DNA of 64,000 bases from Lentilitoribacter sp039986595 (lineage in GTDB: Bacteria > Pseudomonadota > Alphaproteobacteria > Rhizobiales > Rhizobiaceae). The notes under the pieces are model-generated. The model had not been told where the DNA came from, did not search any database, and saw only the letters and a list, made by a program, of their open reading frames with translations. Both the position numbers and the translations under genes were made by a program. Where the stretch lies: positions 806,001-870,000 of the forward strand of contig JBDWQJ010000004.1 in NCBI GenBank assembly GCA_039986595.1. Direction: 5' to 3'. Positions 1-9,172 of this stretch are shown here, piece after piece; within the stretch, counting starts at the first letter, position 1; every line of letters starts with the position of its first letter.

Positions 1-79
1 GCGTCGCTTGGAAGCCAGAGCCAGTCTCCCCGGTCGCATTTCCTCCCCCAAACCTTAGCTGAACACAAAGGAGATACTT

Positions 80-868
80 ATGTTCAAAAAACTAAAACTT
101 ATATTGTCGGCCGCTGCATTTATTGCTGTTGGAACTGTTGGTCAGGCCCATGCCGAGCTGTCTGATATTCTATCAAGCGGTACAATCAAAATTGCGATCC
201 CTGAGAATTTTTCACCCTTTGGATCGCTAGGTGCTGAAGGTGAATATGTTGGTTATGATGTTGATGTTGCAAAATTGATTGCAGAAGATTTAGGTGTGGA
301 GCTTGAATTGGTTCCGGTGACATCAAAACAACGAATTCCATTTTTGGAGACAGATAAAGTTGATTTGGTAATCTCATCAATGGGCGCTAATCCTTCACGG
401 GCGAAATCAATTTGGTTCTCGTCAGCCTATGCGCCGTTCTTTTCAGGTGCATTTGCAAAATCTGATGTTGAAATTTCAACTGTTGCAGATCTTGCAGGTA
501 AGAAAGTTGGTCTGACGGGCGGTACGCTTGAAGATTTGGAAATTACGGACACAGCACCGGAAGGGACAGAGATCATCCGATTTGGCGATAATGCTGCTTC
601 TTTGTCAGCGTTCTTATCGGGTCAGGTTGATGTTTTGGTAACGGGTAACACGGTTGCAGCAAAACTATCTGCAGATAATCCAGATCTTTCGATTGAAACA
701 AAGTTTATCATCAAAGAATCTCCTGCATTTATGGGGCTCAAAAAGGGCGATATTAATTTGCTACAATGGGTCAATGTCTTCATTTTGCATAAGAAACTTG
801 GCGGCGATCTGAACACGATGTCTGAAAAGTGGTTGGGTCAGAAGCTGCCACCTTTGCCAAGCCTATAG
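80..868 (+). CDS. Amino-acid type ABC transporter substrate-binding protein (SBP family 3)
   Basis: This is a periplasmic binding protein that would deliver a polar amino acid or similar small solute to an ABC importer. The N-terminus has a clear signal peptide (two lysine pairs, hydrophobic core, cleavage after AHA near residue 25). The mature part starts with the family pattern GTIKIAIPENFSPFG and continues with YVGYDVDVAKLIAEDLGV and DLVISSMGANPSRAKSIWFS, typical of SBP_bac_3. The length of 262 residues is normal. AAAGGAG lies just upstream of the ATG. No permease or ATPase gene follows; a terminator comes directly after, so the partners must lie to the left of the window or elsewhere. The ligand cannot be predicted. 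Confidence 0.9.
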   Translation: MFKKLKLILSAAAFIAVGTVGQAHAELSDILSSGTIKIAIPENFSPFGSLGAEGEYVGYDVDVAKLIAEDLGVELELVPVTSKQRIPFLETDKVDLVISSMGANPSRAKSIWFSSAYAPFFSGAFAKSDVEISTVADLAGKKVGLTGGTLEDLEITDTAPEGTEIIRFGDNAASLSAFLSGQVDVLVTGNTVAAKLSADNPDLSIETKFIIKESPAFMGLKKGDINLLQWVNVFILHKKLGGDLNTMSEKWLGQKLPPLPSL

Positions 869-877
869 TTTAGATTT

Positions 878-922
878 AAAGCCCTTTGCCGATATTGCTT
901 GCATCGCGCAGGGGGCTTTTTA
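878..922 (+). terminator. Rho-independent terminator after the SBP gene
   Basis: AAAGCCCTTTGC and GCAGGGGGCTTTTT form a stem with a loop of about 18 bases and end in a T-run. It sits 10 bases after the stop codon of the binding-protein gene and directly before the GNAT gene. Confidence 0.75.
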
Positions 923-926
923 TGTT

Positions 927-1805
927 ATGAAGCATACCATGGATATAAGAGCCGCTACACAATCTGAATTTGAAACAGTTACTAAGTGGGCTGCCGATGA
1001 AGGCTGGAACCCGGGACTTAATGATCTTGAAGCATTTTATGCTGCTGATCCTGAAGGGTTTTTAATTGGCATTGATGATGGTGATATTGTTGGTTCAATT
1101 TCAGTTGTTAAATATGGTGCTGACTATGGATTTTTAGGGTTTTATATTGTTCATCCAAAATATCGCGGCAAAGGATTTGGTTTGCAAATTTGGAAAGCCG
1201 GGATGGCTCGATTGGCAAGGCGAACGATTGGTCTTGATGGTGTTGTTGAGCAGCAGGATAATTATCGCAAAAGCGGTTATAAATATGCTTATGACAACGT
1301 TCGCTATCAGGGGATTGTCTCAAAACCAAATTTATCCTTGTTAAAGTCTGCTCACCTTGGGCTTGAAATAAGAACTGTGACGAAAGATGATTTTGAACAG
1401 TTAGCTGCTTTGGATAAGCTTTGCTTTGGCGCTGAACGTGAGAGTTTTCTTCGCAGCTGGCTGAATAATGACCAACCGGAATTGCGTTCTAGTATCATGG
1501 CAAGCAGTGATGGATTGATTGCCGGATTTGGCACTATTCGAAAATGTGTCGATGGTTATAAGATCGGGCCATTATTTGCCGAAGATCTGCCAACGGCGAA
1601 ACAACTGCTCGGCGCACTTATCGATAAGCTCCCAACCTCTACTTTAATCACGCTTGATGTGCCTGAACCAAACGCGCAGGCTGTTATGCTTGCTGAAGAG
1701 CTTGAACTTGATCCTGTGTTTTCAACGGCCAGAATGTATCGCGGCAATGCAATTAACGCTAAAATTGAACGTGTTTTTGGAATTACTACTTTTGAGCTAG
1801 GCTAG
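927..1805 (+). CDS. Two-domain GNAT N-acetyltransferase
   Basis: This is a predicted cytoplasmic acetyl-CoA-dependent acyltransferase. Residues 5-130 form a GNAT domain with the acetyl-CoA loop pattern VHPKYRGKGFGLQIWKAG (R/Q-x-x-G-x-G/A type). The second half (about 150-290) resembles the Acetyltransf_18 type domain that often follows in this family, including a YRG near its end. An ATG four codons later (position 939, MDIRAATQSEF) is an equally good start, because the terminator in front leaves little room for a ribosome site. The substrate is unknown. It is transcribed alone, with about 100 bases before the next gene. Confidence 0.8.
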   Translation: MKHTMDIRAATQSEFETVTKWAADEGWNPGLNDLEAFYAADPEGFLIGIDDGDIVGSISVVKYGADYGFLGFYIVHPKYRGKGFGLQIWKAGMARLARRTIGLDGVVEQQDNYRKSGYKYAYDNVRYQGIVSKPNLSLLKSAHLGLEIRTVTKDDFEQLAALDKLCFGAERESFLRSWLNNDQPELRSSIMASSDGLIAGFGTIRKCVDGYKIGPLFAEDLPTAKQLLGALIDKLPTSTLITLDVPEPNAQAVMLAEELELDPVFSTARMYRGNAINAKIERVFGITTFELG

Positions 1806-1872
1806 TGATTCAGTTGATTAAATCTGACATTTTACTTGCTAAATTTGCTAAAAATTTGAGCAGTAAAACAGC

Positions 1873-1901
1873 TTGACACTAAATTAGTCAAACCATAGTC
1901 T
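1873..1901 (+). promoter_or_regulatory. Candidate sigma-70 promoter of the BMP operon
   Basis: A perfect TTGACA at 1873-1878 is followed after 17 bases by TAGTCT, a weak -10. TATGAT at 1905-1910 is a better -10 sequence but is too far away. Only the -35 is convincing. It lies upstream of the six-gene transport and hydrolase operon. Confidence 0.35.
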
Positions 1902-1932
1902 CGCTATGATTTTAAAATACAGGAGCAGCTTT

Positions 1933-2928
1933 ATGTCTAAAAATAAAAACGGTATTCACCTATCTCGCCGGACGGTGCTTGCATCAGGTTTGGCGCTAGG
2001 CGCGGGTGCATTTATACCAATGGCACGTGCAATGGGCCCTATAAAAGTTGCTGGCATTCACGGCTCTCCGGTTGAAAATGCGTGGAACTCAGTCCTTCAT
2101 AAAGCGCTTCAGGATGCAGCTGCAGAGGGTGCAATTGAATACGTATTTTCCGAAGGTGTGTCTGGCACAGATTATCCTCGTGCGATGAGTGAATATGCAG
2201 AGCAGGGCGCAAAACTGATCATCGGTGAAACGTTCCCAGTTGAAAAACAGGCGCGCACAGTGGCGGCGGATTATCCTGAAACAGCTTTTGTGATGGGGTC
2301 TAGCGGAACTTTCTCTGGCGATAATTTCGGAACCTTTGGAACATGGAATTTCGACGGTGCCTACCTTGCGGGCATGTTGGCTGGTAAGATGACAAAATCC
2401 AATATTGTTGGTTCTGTTGGTGCGATCCCGATCCCTGAAGTTAACATGCTGATCAATGCATTTGCCGCTGGTGTGAAAGCTGTAAACCCTGATGCGAAAC
2501 ATCTCACAAGCTTTATTGGAACTTTCTTTGATCCGCCAAAAGCACGTGAAGCCGGTCTTGCGCAAATTGATGCAGGCGCTGATATCTTGTTCGGAGAGCG
2601 TATTGGTACAGCCGATGCTGCCAAGGAGCGTGGTATTAAATCTGTCGGATCTTTGATTGATTATACATCTCGTTATCCTGATACGGTCTTTGCAAATGCA
2701 TTGTGGAATTTCCGCCCAATCTTAAATGCCGCGATCGCAGACGTAACGGCAGGTAAGCCCGTTGGCCGCGATTACACATCATATGGATTGATGAAAGAAG
2801 GCGGTAGCGACATCACTTACGTGAAAGGTGTGGCGCCTGCGGATATTGAAGCGGAAATGGAAAGTATTCGTGCGCAGATTAAAGCCGGCACATTTGATGT
2901 TCCGCAAAATATGGACGAGCCAACTTAA
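1933..2928 (+). CDS. BMP-family ABC transporter substrate-binding protein
   Basis: This is an exported binding protein of the basic-membrane-protein/Med family (PF02608), which in characterised cases binds nucleosides or related compounds. The N-terminus carries a twin-arginine-like signal (SRRTVLASG, then a hydrophobic stretch and ARA before the mature MGPIKVAGIHGSPVENAW). The motifs GTDYPRAMSEYAEQGAKLIIGE and GTFGTWNFDGAYLAGMLAGKMTK are typical of the family. AGGAGC lies seven bases before the ATG at 1933, so this start is preferred over an in-frame ATG at 1906. It is the first gene of an operon that continues with amidase, ATPase, two permeases and an amidohydrolase. Confidence 0.9.
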   Translation: MSKNKNGIHLSRRTVLASGLALGAGAFIPMARAMGPIKVAGIHGSPVENAWNSVLHKALQDAAAEGAIEYVFSEGVSGTDYPRAMSEYAEQGAKLIIGETFPVEKQARTVAADYPETAFVMGSSGTFSGDNFGTFGTWNFDGAYLAGMLAGKMTKSNIVGSVGAIPIPEVNMLINAFAAGVKAVNPDAKHLTSFIGTFFDPPKAREAGLAQIDAGADILFGERIGTADAAKERGIKSVGSLIDYTSRYPDTVFANALWNFRPILNAAIADVTAGKPVGRDYTSYGLMKEGGSDITYVKGVAPADIEAEMESIRAQIKAGTFDVPQNMDEPT

Positions 2929-2933
2929 GTGTA

Positions 2934-4340
2934 ATGCAACTGGATGCAACTGCACTTGCGGATGTAATTCGCGGTGATAAACTAACAGCATGCGAGGCTA
3001 TGTCAGCCTCGCTTGATAAACTTAAAGATAATGAATTTTTAGGTTCCGTTGTTGCGGTGTATCCCGATAAGGGCATGCTTTCAGCAAAGAACATTGATCT
3101 TGGGCTGCAAGATGGCTCGGTCAATAATGATGCCGTTTTTTCAGGTGTCCCAACTTTAGCAAAAGATTTAGGTGGCCCTTTTAAAGACTTCCCTGTTCGC
3201 GCCGGGTCTAGTGTCGTCCCAATTGATGATGGTTTGGATTCAGAGCTTGCCGAACGTTTTCGTAAAGCTGGTTTATGTTGTTTTGGAACTACAACGAGCC
3301 CTGAATTTGGCCTGTCATTAGCAAGCGAACCAAACATTGGTCCAATTTGCCGCAATCCTCTAAATCCAGATTTATCAGCAGGCGGTTCTTCCGGCGGAGC
3401 TGCGTCGGCGGTTGCATCGGGAATTGTAGCTATTGCCCATGCGACAGATGCGGGAGGCTCTATTCGCGTGCCTGCAGCTTGTTGTGGTCTTGTGGGGTTA
3501 AAACCAAGTCGCGGTGCGATACCATCTGGTCCGCAATTTACCAATCATTTAGGTGGCATTGCTAGCGAATTAGCTGTGTGTCGATCCGTGCGTGATACAG
3601 CAAATATATTCAATGCCATTTCTGGAGGTGTAAAAGGCCCGTACCCGATAGGGAAATCTGTACAGTTTCAGGAGCGGAAATTACGTGTTGCTATGCTGCT
3701 TGAAACGGGCGCGCAATATCCCACCGATCCGGAAAGGCTTGAAGCGGTGCAGGCTGCAGGCCGGTCTCTAGAAGCTGATGGACATGAAATAGTTCCGCTG
3801 AATTGGGCCCAAATTGAGTATATGGCGCAAGAATGCGCGCAAATATTTGCGGCAATTATAACAACTAATCTTGCCGATTTAGAGCAATCCACTGATTGGG
3901 ACTTTTCAAAGTCAGAACCAATTACGCAAGCGGCTATAGAACAGGGCAAGTTGATCAGCGGTGTTGAGTTATGGCGACTTATGAACCGAATGGTTTTGGT
4001 CAGTCGTGATCTATGGCAACTCTTTGAAGATCTTGATTGTTTGCTCACACCTATGTTGTCAACAGCGCCCAAACCAATTGGTTCCTTCCCATCCAATCAT
4101 TCTGATATTGATCTACACTTTGACCGTATGACAGCTTTTTCCCCATTGGCGACACTTGCGAATGTGTCGGGTTTCCCAGCAATAACAATGCCTTTTGGAG
4201 AGGATGTAAACGGGCTTCCGCTTCCAATTCAGTTTTTAGCGCCAATGGGCTGTGAGAAGCTTCTTCTTAGTCTTGCCGCCCGAATGGAAACTGAGTTACG
4301 CTGGCAACACAAATTCCCTATCGCCGGATTGGATCGATGA
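2934..4340 (+). CDS. Amidase-signature family hydrolase
   Basis: This is a Ser-cisSer-Lys amidase of the amidase signature superfamily (GatA, AtzE/AtzF, aryl-amidase relatives). The catalytic elements are all visible: lysine in VPTLAKDLGG (about residue 77), the glycine/serine-rich SAGGSSGGAAS (about 145-155) holding the cis-serine, and the nucleophile region DAGGSIRVPA (about 172-181). The length of 468 is normal for a single-domain member. It starts 5 bases after the binding-protein stop and overlaps the ATPase start by four bases (ATGA), so it is translationally coupled to the transporter. An amide made available by that importer is therefore the likely substrate; the exact compound is not deducible. 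Confidence 0.85.
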   Translation: MQLDATALADVIRGDKLTACEAMSASLDKLKDNEFLGSVVAVYPDKGMLSAKNIDLGLQDGSVNNDAVFSGVPTLAKDLGGPFKDFPVRAGSSVVPIDDGLDSELAERFRKAGLCCFGTTTSPEFGLSLASEPNIGPICRNPLNPDLSAGGSSGGAASAVASGIVAIAHATDAGGSIRVPAACCGLVGLKPSRGAIPSGPQFTNHLGGIASELAVCRSVRDTANIFNAISGGVKGPYPIGKSVQFQERKLRVAMLLETGAQYPTDPERLEAVQAAGRSLEADGHEIVPLNWAQIEYMAQECAQIFAAIITTNLADLEQSTDWDFSKSEPITQAAIEQGKLISGVELWRLMNRMVLVSRDLWQLFEDLDCLLTPMLSTAPKPIGSFPSNHSDIDLHFDRMTAFSPLATLANVSGFPAITMPFGEDVNGLPLPIQFLAPMGCEKLLLSLAARMETELRWQHKFPIAGLDR

Positions 4341-5854
4341 CAGAAAATGCACTTGAAATATCTGGTGTGAGCAAAAGCTTTGGTGACAACCTTGCCAATG
4401 ATAATATTTCGCTGACCCTTGCCAAGGGTGAAATCGTTGCGCTTCTTGGTGAAAACGGTGCCGGAAAAACTACGCTGATGAATATCTTGTTTGGGCATTA
4501 TGTGCCAGACGCGGGTAACGTATCGGTTATGGGAAAGCAGTTGCCGCAAGGCAAACCGCGCGAAGCTATCCGTGCTGGCATCGGAATGGTTCATCAACAT
4601 TTCTCGTTAGCGCCAAACCTAACCGTTTTGGAAAATGTCATCACGGGCACGCAGGGGATTTGGTCTTTAGCAACCGACATGAAATTGGCCCGGCAGAAGC
4701 TTTTGGATATCTCACAACGCTTTGGTCTTGTTGTTGATCCAGATGCGCGTTTGGGGGATTTATCCGTTGGTGAGCAGCAGCGTGTGGAGATTTTAAAAGC
4801 GCTTTATAACGATGCACAAATTTTGGTTTTAGATGAGCCAACTGCGGTGTTGACCAATATTGAAGCGGAGCAGATGTTTTCCACTTTAAAGGATATGGCA
4901 AAGCAAGGATTATCTCTCATATTCATATCTCACAAATTAGATGAGGTGATGGCAACCGCGGATCGAATTTTCGTATTGCGCGGAGGTAAGTCCGTTGCTG
5001 AGCGCCAGGTTGAACATACCAATAAATCTGAATTAGCTGAACTAATGGTGGGACGGGAGGTTAACCGGCCCGTGCGCGAAGTATCAGAGCCAGGAGACGT
5101 TATTTTTAATGCGAGCGGTGTGTCTGTTTTGCAAGGTGGCGTTGAACGTTTAAAGAACGTCGATTTTCATGTCCGAGAAGGTGAGGTATTGGGCATAATT
5201 GGGGTGTCTGGCAATGGTCAGGCAACGCTGGCGCAATTGCTGAGTGGTACTGCAAAACGATCAAAAGGCAGCATGACGTTTTTTAGCGATGAAGTAGGGG
5301 ATTTAACAGTCCCCGAAGTTGTCGAGCTTGGTATTGGCCGGATACCGGAGGATCGAAATCACGAAGGTGTTATTGGTGAAATGGCCATCTGGGAAAATGC
5401 TATTCTTGAGCGTATTCCAGAATTTTCCAAAAATGGATTGGTGGATCGAACAGCAGGTATGAAGTTTGCCGATGAGGTTATCGATGCTTTTGATGTGCGA
5501 GGCGCAACGCCGACAAAACGCATAAGATTACTCTCTGGTGGTAATATGCAAAAGCTAATATTAGGCCGAAATTTGCTCAAACAGCCGCGGCTTTTGCTGG
5601 CAGCTCAGCCCGCACGTGGACTTGATGAGGGTGCCGTAGCGGCGGTGCATGAACGGATTTTAAATGCGCGAAAAGAAGGAACGGGTGTGATCTTGATATC
5701 CGAAGATCTCGATGAGGTTCTAGCACTTGCTGATCGCATTCAAGCGATTGTTGGCGGAAAGTTGTCCCCAAGTGTCAGCGCGGAAGATGCCGATGCACGT
5801 AAGATGGGTTTAATGATGTCTGGTGAATGGTCAGATCGCGAGGGGGTAGCATGA
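4337..5854 (+). CDS. BMP-type ABC transporter ATP-binding protein, two fused ATPase domains
   Basis: This energises the importer encoded around it. The N-terminal domain has Walker A GENGAGKTT, signature LSVGEQQRVEILKAL and Walker B ILVLDEPTAVL. The second domain (from about residue 255) has a degenerate P-loop (GVSGNGQATL), the signature LSGGNMQKLILGRNL, and a Walker B region with alanine and glutamine where aspartate and glutamate normally sit (LLLAAQPARGLD). A silent second site is usual for the duplicated sugar/nucleoside ATPases (RbsA and NupA/YufO type). It overlaps its neighbours by four bases at both ends. Confidence 0.92.
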   Translation: MTENALEISGVSKSFGDNLANDNISLTLAKGEIVALLGENGAGKTTLMNILFGHYVPDAGNVSVMGKQLPQGKPREAIRAGIGMVHQHFSLAPNLTVLENVITGTQGIWSLATDMKLARQKLLDISQRFGLVVDPDARLGDLSVGEQQRVEILKALYNDAQILVLDEPTAVLTNIEAEQMFSTLKDMAKQGLSLIFISHKLDEVMATADRIFVLRGGKSVAERQVEHTNKSELAELMVGREVNRPVREVSEPGDVIFNASGVSVLQGGVERLKNVDFHVREGEVLGIIGVSGNGQATLAQLLSGTAKRSKGSMTFFSDEVGDLTVPEVVELGIGRIPEDRNHEGVIGEMAIWENAILERIPEFSKNGLVDRTAGMKFADEVIDAFDVRGATPTKRIRLLSGGNMQKLILGRNLLKQPRLLLAAQPARGLDEGAVAAVHERILNARKEGTGVILISEDLDEVLALADRIQAIVGGKLSPSVSAEDADARKMGLMMSGEWSDREGVA

Positions 5855-6900
5855 GATTTGAGCGGCGAGAACGCCAACCATTATTGCTCATTTTAGCAAC
5901 CCCTATCATCGCCGTGATTGCAGCACTTGCACTTTCAGGTGTGTTGATTGCGCTTGCGGGTGCGCCCGTTTTTGAAGCTTATTGGAATATCGTCAAAGGC
6001 GCATTTGGTTCGCGCCTTTCGACAACAGAAACGCTCACCCGTGCGATACCGTTAATGCTCACTGGGCTTGCAGCTGCGATCGCATTTCGCGCAAAATTAT
6101 GGAATATTGGCGCTGAAGGACAGCTCTATATCGGAGCGATTACGGTCTCAGCGGTCAGTTCGCAGCTCGTTGGTGGATTTCCGTCGATTATCCAAATTCC
6201 AATACTTCTAGTTTGTGGCGCGGTTGCGGGCATGGTTTTGCTGCTCATACCACTTTGGCTAAGGTTAAGGTTTTCCGTTGATGAGGTTGTCACAACTTTG
6301 CTGTTAAATTTTGTTGCGATCTTATTTGTATCAATGTTGATTGATACTGTTTTAAAAGACCCACTCGCATTTGGTTGGCCACAATCTTTGCCGGTTGCAG
6401 ATGATGCTATGTTGCCACGGGTTCTAACTCGCTCTCGGTTACATATTGGTTTGTTTATCGCGATGGCCCTTGCGGTTGTGATCTATCTTGTTCAAACGCG
6501 AACCGTTTTTGGTTTGCAATCACGTGCGGCAGGTTTGAACCCTGATGCTGCGGTTTTTGCCGGTGTCCCGTTGGGGCGTACTTTGGTTCTAGTTGCAATG
6601 ATATCTGGCGGGTTTGCCGGACTTGCAGGCGCAGTTGAGGTGATGGGCGTGCAAGGATATGTGACTACGGAATTATCGCCGGGATTTGGATATTCTGGGA
6701 TCGTCGTTGCAATGCTTGCAAACTTAAATCCAATCGGAGTGATTTTGGCGGCATTGTTTATCGCTGCAATGTTTGTGGGCGCTGATGGCATGAGCCGGGT
6801 TATGGAAATCCCGACTTATATCGCCGATGTGACCGTAGCTTTATCGCTTTTATCGATGTTGGTCGCGATATTTTTTACCCAGTATAGGATACGCAGATGA
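5851..6900 (+). CDS. BMP-type ABC transporter permease 1
   Basis: This is an inner-membrane permease of the BPD_transp_2 class (YufP/NupB-like), with about eight to ten hydrophobic segments. Family motifs include the run IPLMLTGLAAAIAFRAKLWNIGAEGQ and ILAALFIAAMFVGADGMSR. The ATG at 5851 overlaps the ATPase stop (ATGA) and is preceded by GAGGGGG, so it is preferred to the in-frame ATG at 5827. That gives 349 residues, the usual size. It would pair with the next gene to form the membrane channel. Confidence 0.92.
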   Translation: MRFERRERQPLLLILATPIIAVIAALALSGVLIALAGAPVFEAYWNIVKGAFGSRLSTTETLTRAIPLMLTGLAAAIAFRAKLWNIGAEGQLYIGAITVSAVSSQLVGGFPSIIQIPILLVCGAVAGMVLLLIPLWLRLRFSVDEVVTTLLLNFVAILFVSMLIDTVLKDPLAFGWPQSLPVADDAMLPRVLTRSRLHIGLFIAMALAVVIYLVQTRTVFGLQSRAAGLNPDAAVFAGVPLGRTLVLVAMISGGFAGLAGAVEVMGVQGYVTTELSPGFGYSGIVVAMLANLNPIGVILAALFIAAMFVGADGMSRVMEIPTYIADVTVALSLLSMLVAIFFTQYRIRR

Positions 6901-7841
6901 ATGAGATAATCGACATACTTTCATCGGCGGGTCTCTGGGCTGCAGTATTGCGCATTGCAACGCCGCTCATCTTTGGAACGCTTGGTGCGCTTTTATGTGA
7001 ACGGGCAGGTGTGTTAAATTTGGGTATCGAGGGAATAATGACCTTTGGTGCTATGATTGGTTGGTTGGCCGTATTTAATGGCGCTGATCTTTGGACAGGC
7101 ATTTTAATAGCTGCGATATCCGGAGGTGTGTTTGGATTATTGCATGCGCTCTTTACTGTGACGCTTGGTCTGTCACAGCATGTGAGCGGATTGGGCGTTA
7201 CGTTGTTTGCCTCGAGTTTTTCGTATTATGTTTTCCGGCTTTTGGTACCTGTCGCTGGTACACCGCCGACAGTAGGAGCTTTCCAGCCCATCGACATCCC
7301 TAGTCTTTCATCCATCCCATTTTTTGGGCCTGCATTTTTCACACAAACACCGCCAACTTACCTCGCGATCGTGCTTGCATTTGTTTTAGCTTATATCATT
7401 TTTAAAACACCGCTTGGGCTAGCGATTAGAATGACGGGTGAGAACCCTCACGCTGCAGAAGCACAGGGCATTAATCCAATTGTGATCAGATATGGTTGTG
7501 TGATTTTTGGTAGCGCTTTGATGGCAATCGGCGGCGCGTTTCTAACATTGTCAGCGTTTAATAGTTTCTTTCCAACCATGGTTCAGGGTCGAGGCTGGAT
7601 ATGTATCGCACTTGTTGTGTTTGCATCATGGCGGCCATCGCATGCACTGTTAGGTGCGTTACTATTTGCATTTTTCGATGGCTTTCAATTCCGCTTGCAA
7701 ACAGTGTTAAGCGGTGTTGTTCCTTATCAGGTCTTCTTGATGATACCTTATATTTTATCTATTACCGCGCTTGCGGTTATGGCGCGTCGCGCTCGAGTGC
7801 CACAAGCACTCATGCAACCGTTTAGACGTGGTGAACGTTAA
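6897..7841 (+). CDS. BMP-type ABC transporter permease 2
   Basis: This is the second BPD_transp_2 permease (YufQ/NupC-like), starting with an ATGA overlap on permease 1. The characteristic N-terminal element PLIFGTLGALLCERAGVLNLGIEG is present, as is GLAIRMTGENPHAAEAQGIN in the cytoplasmic coupling loop. The length of 314 residues with about eight membrane segments is normal. Together with permease 1, the fused ATPase and the binding protein it completes the importer. Confidence 0.92.
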   Translation: MNEIIDILSSAGLWAAVLRIATPLIFGTLGALLCERAGVLNLGIEGIMTFGAMIGWLAVFNGADLWTGILIAAISGGVFGLLHALFTVTLGLSQHVSGLGVTLFASSFSYYVFRLLVPVAGTPPTVGAFQPIDIPSLSSIPFFGPAFFTQTPPTYLAIVLAFVLAYIIFKTPLGLAIRMTGENPHAAEAQGINPIVIRYGCVIFGSALMAIGGAFLTLSAFNSFFPTMVQGRGWICIALVVFASWRPSHALLGALLFAFFDGFQFRLQTVLSGVVPYQVFLMIPYILSITALAVMARRARVPQALMQPFRRGER

Positions 7842-7878
7842 AGGCCTAACCAGCCTACTCAATGAACTGGAGATAGAC

Positions 7879-9171
7879 ATGTTTGATCTGATTATCCGTA
7901 ATGCAAATTTAACCACTGGACAGTCTGGTTTTGATGTCGGAATTTCGTCTGGAAAAATTACAGCGATAGAGAAGAAAATCGATGGTGAAGCGGGTGAAGA
8001 AATCGATGCAACTGGGCGTTTGTTGAGTCCTGCATTTTGTGACCCGCACTTTCATATGGATGCGACTTTATCGCTTGGTAAGCCGCGCATGAATGTTTCA
8101 GGAACGCTATTAGAGGGAATTGCGCTTTGGGGAGAATTACGACCCATTGTAACCAAGGAAGAACTTGTTGATCGCGCATTACGCTATTGTGATCTTGCTG
8201 TGAGCCAAGGTTTGCTTTTCATTCGCAGCCACGTTGATACATCTGATCCGAAATTGGTGACAGCAGAAGCCATGCTCGAGGTCCGTGAGAAAGTGGCGCC
8301 CTATATTGATTTGCAATTAGTTGCGTTTCCACAAGATGGTTATTTTCGCGCAGCCGAAGGTGTTTTTGCATTAAATCGCGCGCTTGATATGGGTGTTGAG
8401 ATTGTTGGTGGTATTCCTCATTTTGAACGTACGATGGATGAGGGGCGCAAATCAGTTGAAGCGCTTTGTAAAATAGCTGCAGATCGTGGTTTGGCTGTTG
8501 ATATGCATTGTGATGAAACGGATGATCCGATGTCGCGTCACATCGAAACGCTAGCGGCTGAAACTATACGATTTGGATTAGAAGGGCGTGTGGCTGGTTC
8601 ACACCTGACATCCATGCATTCAATGGATAATTATTACGTTTCAAAGCTCATACCACTTATGGCAGAAGCGGAAATTAACGTAATTCCAAATCCGCTCATT
8701 AACATTATGCTGCAAGGCCGGCATGACACTTTTCCAAAGCGTCGCGGTTTGACGCGCGTTCGTGAATTGATGGAAGCGGGTCTGAATGTATCTTTAGGTC
8801 AAGATTGCACGATGGATCCTTGGTATTCTATGGGATCGGCGGATATGCTTGAAGTTGCGCATATGGGTGTTCACGTTGCACAAATGGGTGGAATTGAAGA
8901 AAAGAAACAAATTTTTAATGCAATTACGACTAATTCCGCAAAGACAATGGGTTTGGAAAATTACGGGTTAGAGGTTGGTTGCAACGCGGATCTTGTGATT
9001 TTGCAGGCCAATGATGTGGTTGAAGCGTTACGGCTTAAACCCACACGTCTTTATGTCTTTAAAAGTGGTAAGGTTGTAAGCCAAACGCCAGCAAGAATTA
9101 GCCAATTATCTTTGGATGGTCGTCCTGATGTTATCGATATGGGGCGTGATTATGTCCCTGGACGTCAGTAG
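7879..9171 (+). CDS. Cytosine-deaminase/AtzC-like amidohydrolase
   Basis: This is a metal-dependent cytoplasmic hydrolase of the amidohydrolase superfamily, cytosine deaminase/N-isopropylammelide hydrolase branch. The metal ligands are visible as DPHFHMD (about residue 58-64), VDMHCDETDD (about 205), GSHLTSMHS (about 240) and LGQDCTMDPWYSMG (about 310), the last matching the HD..DPWYP region of cytosine deaminases. GGAG in front of the ATG at 7879 decides the start; an upstream in-frame ATG at 7771 lies inside the permease gene. It is the last gene of the transport operon, so it probably deaminates or hydrolyses the imported ring compound together with the amidase. Confidence 0.82.
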   Translation: MFDLIIRNANLTTGQSGFDVGISSGKITAIEKKIDGEAGEEIDATGRLLSPAFCDPHFHMDATLSLGKPRMNVSGTLLEGIALWGELRPIVTKEELVDRALRYCDLAVSQGLLFIRSHVDTSDPKLVTAEAMLEVREKVAPYIDLQLVAFPQDGYFRAAEGVFALNRALDMGVEIVGGIPHFERTMDEGRKSVEALCKIAADRGLAVDMHCDETDDPMSRHIETLAAETIRFGLEGRVAGSHLTSMHSMDNYYVSKLIPLMAEAEINVIPNPLINIMLQGRHDTFPKRRGLTRVRELMEAGLNVSLGQDCTMDPWYSMGSADMLEVAHMGVHVAQMGGIEEKKQIFNAITTNSAKTMGLENYGLEVGCNADLVILQANDVVEALRLKPTRLYVFKSGKVVSQTPARISQLSLDGRPDVIDMGRDYVPGRQ

Positions 9172-9172
9172 A

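Noticed and set aside
2089..2565. A 158-codon minus-strand ORF inside the BMP binding-protein gene
   Set aside because: It is antisense to a certain gene, with odd composition (many Cys, His and Arg) and no ribosome site.
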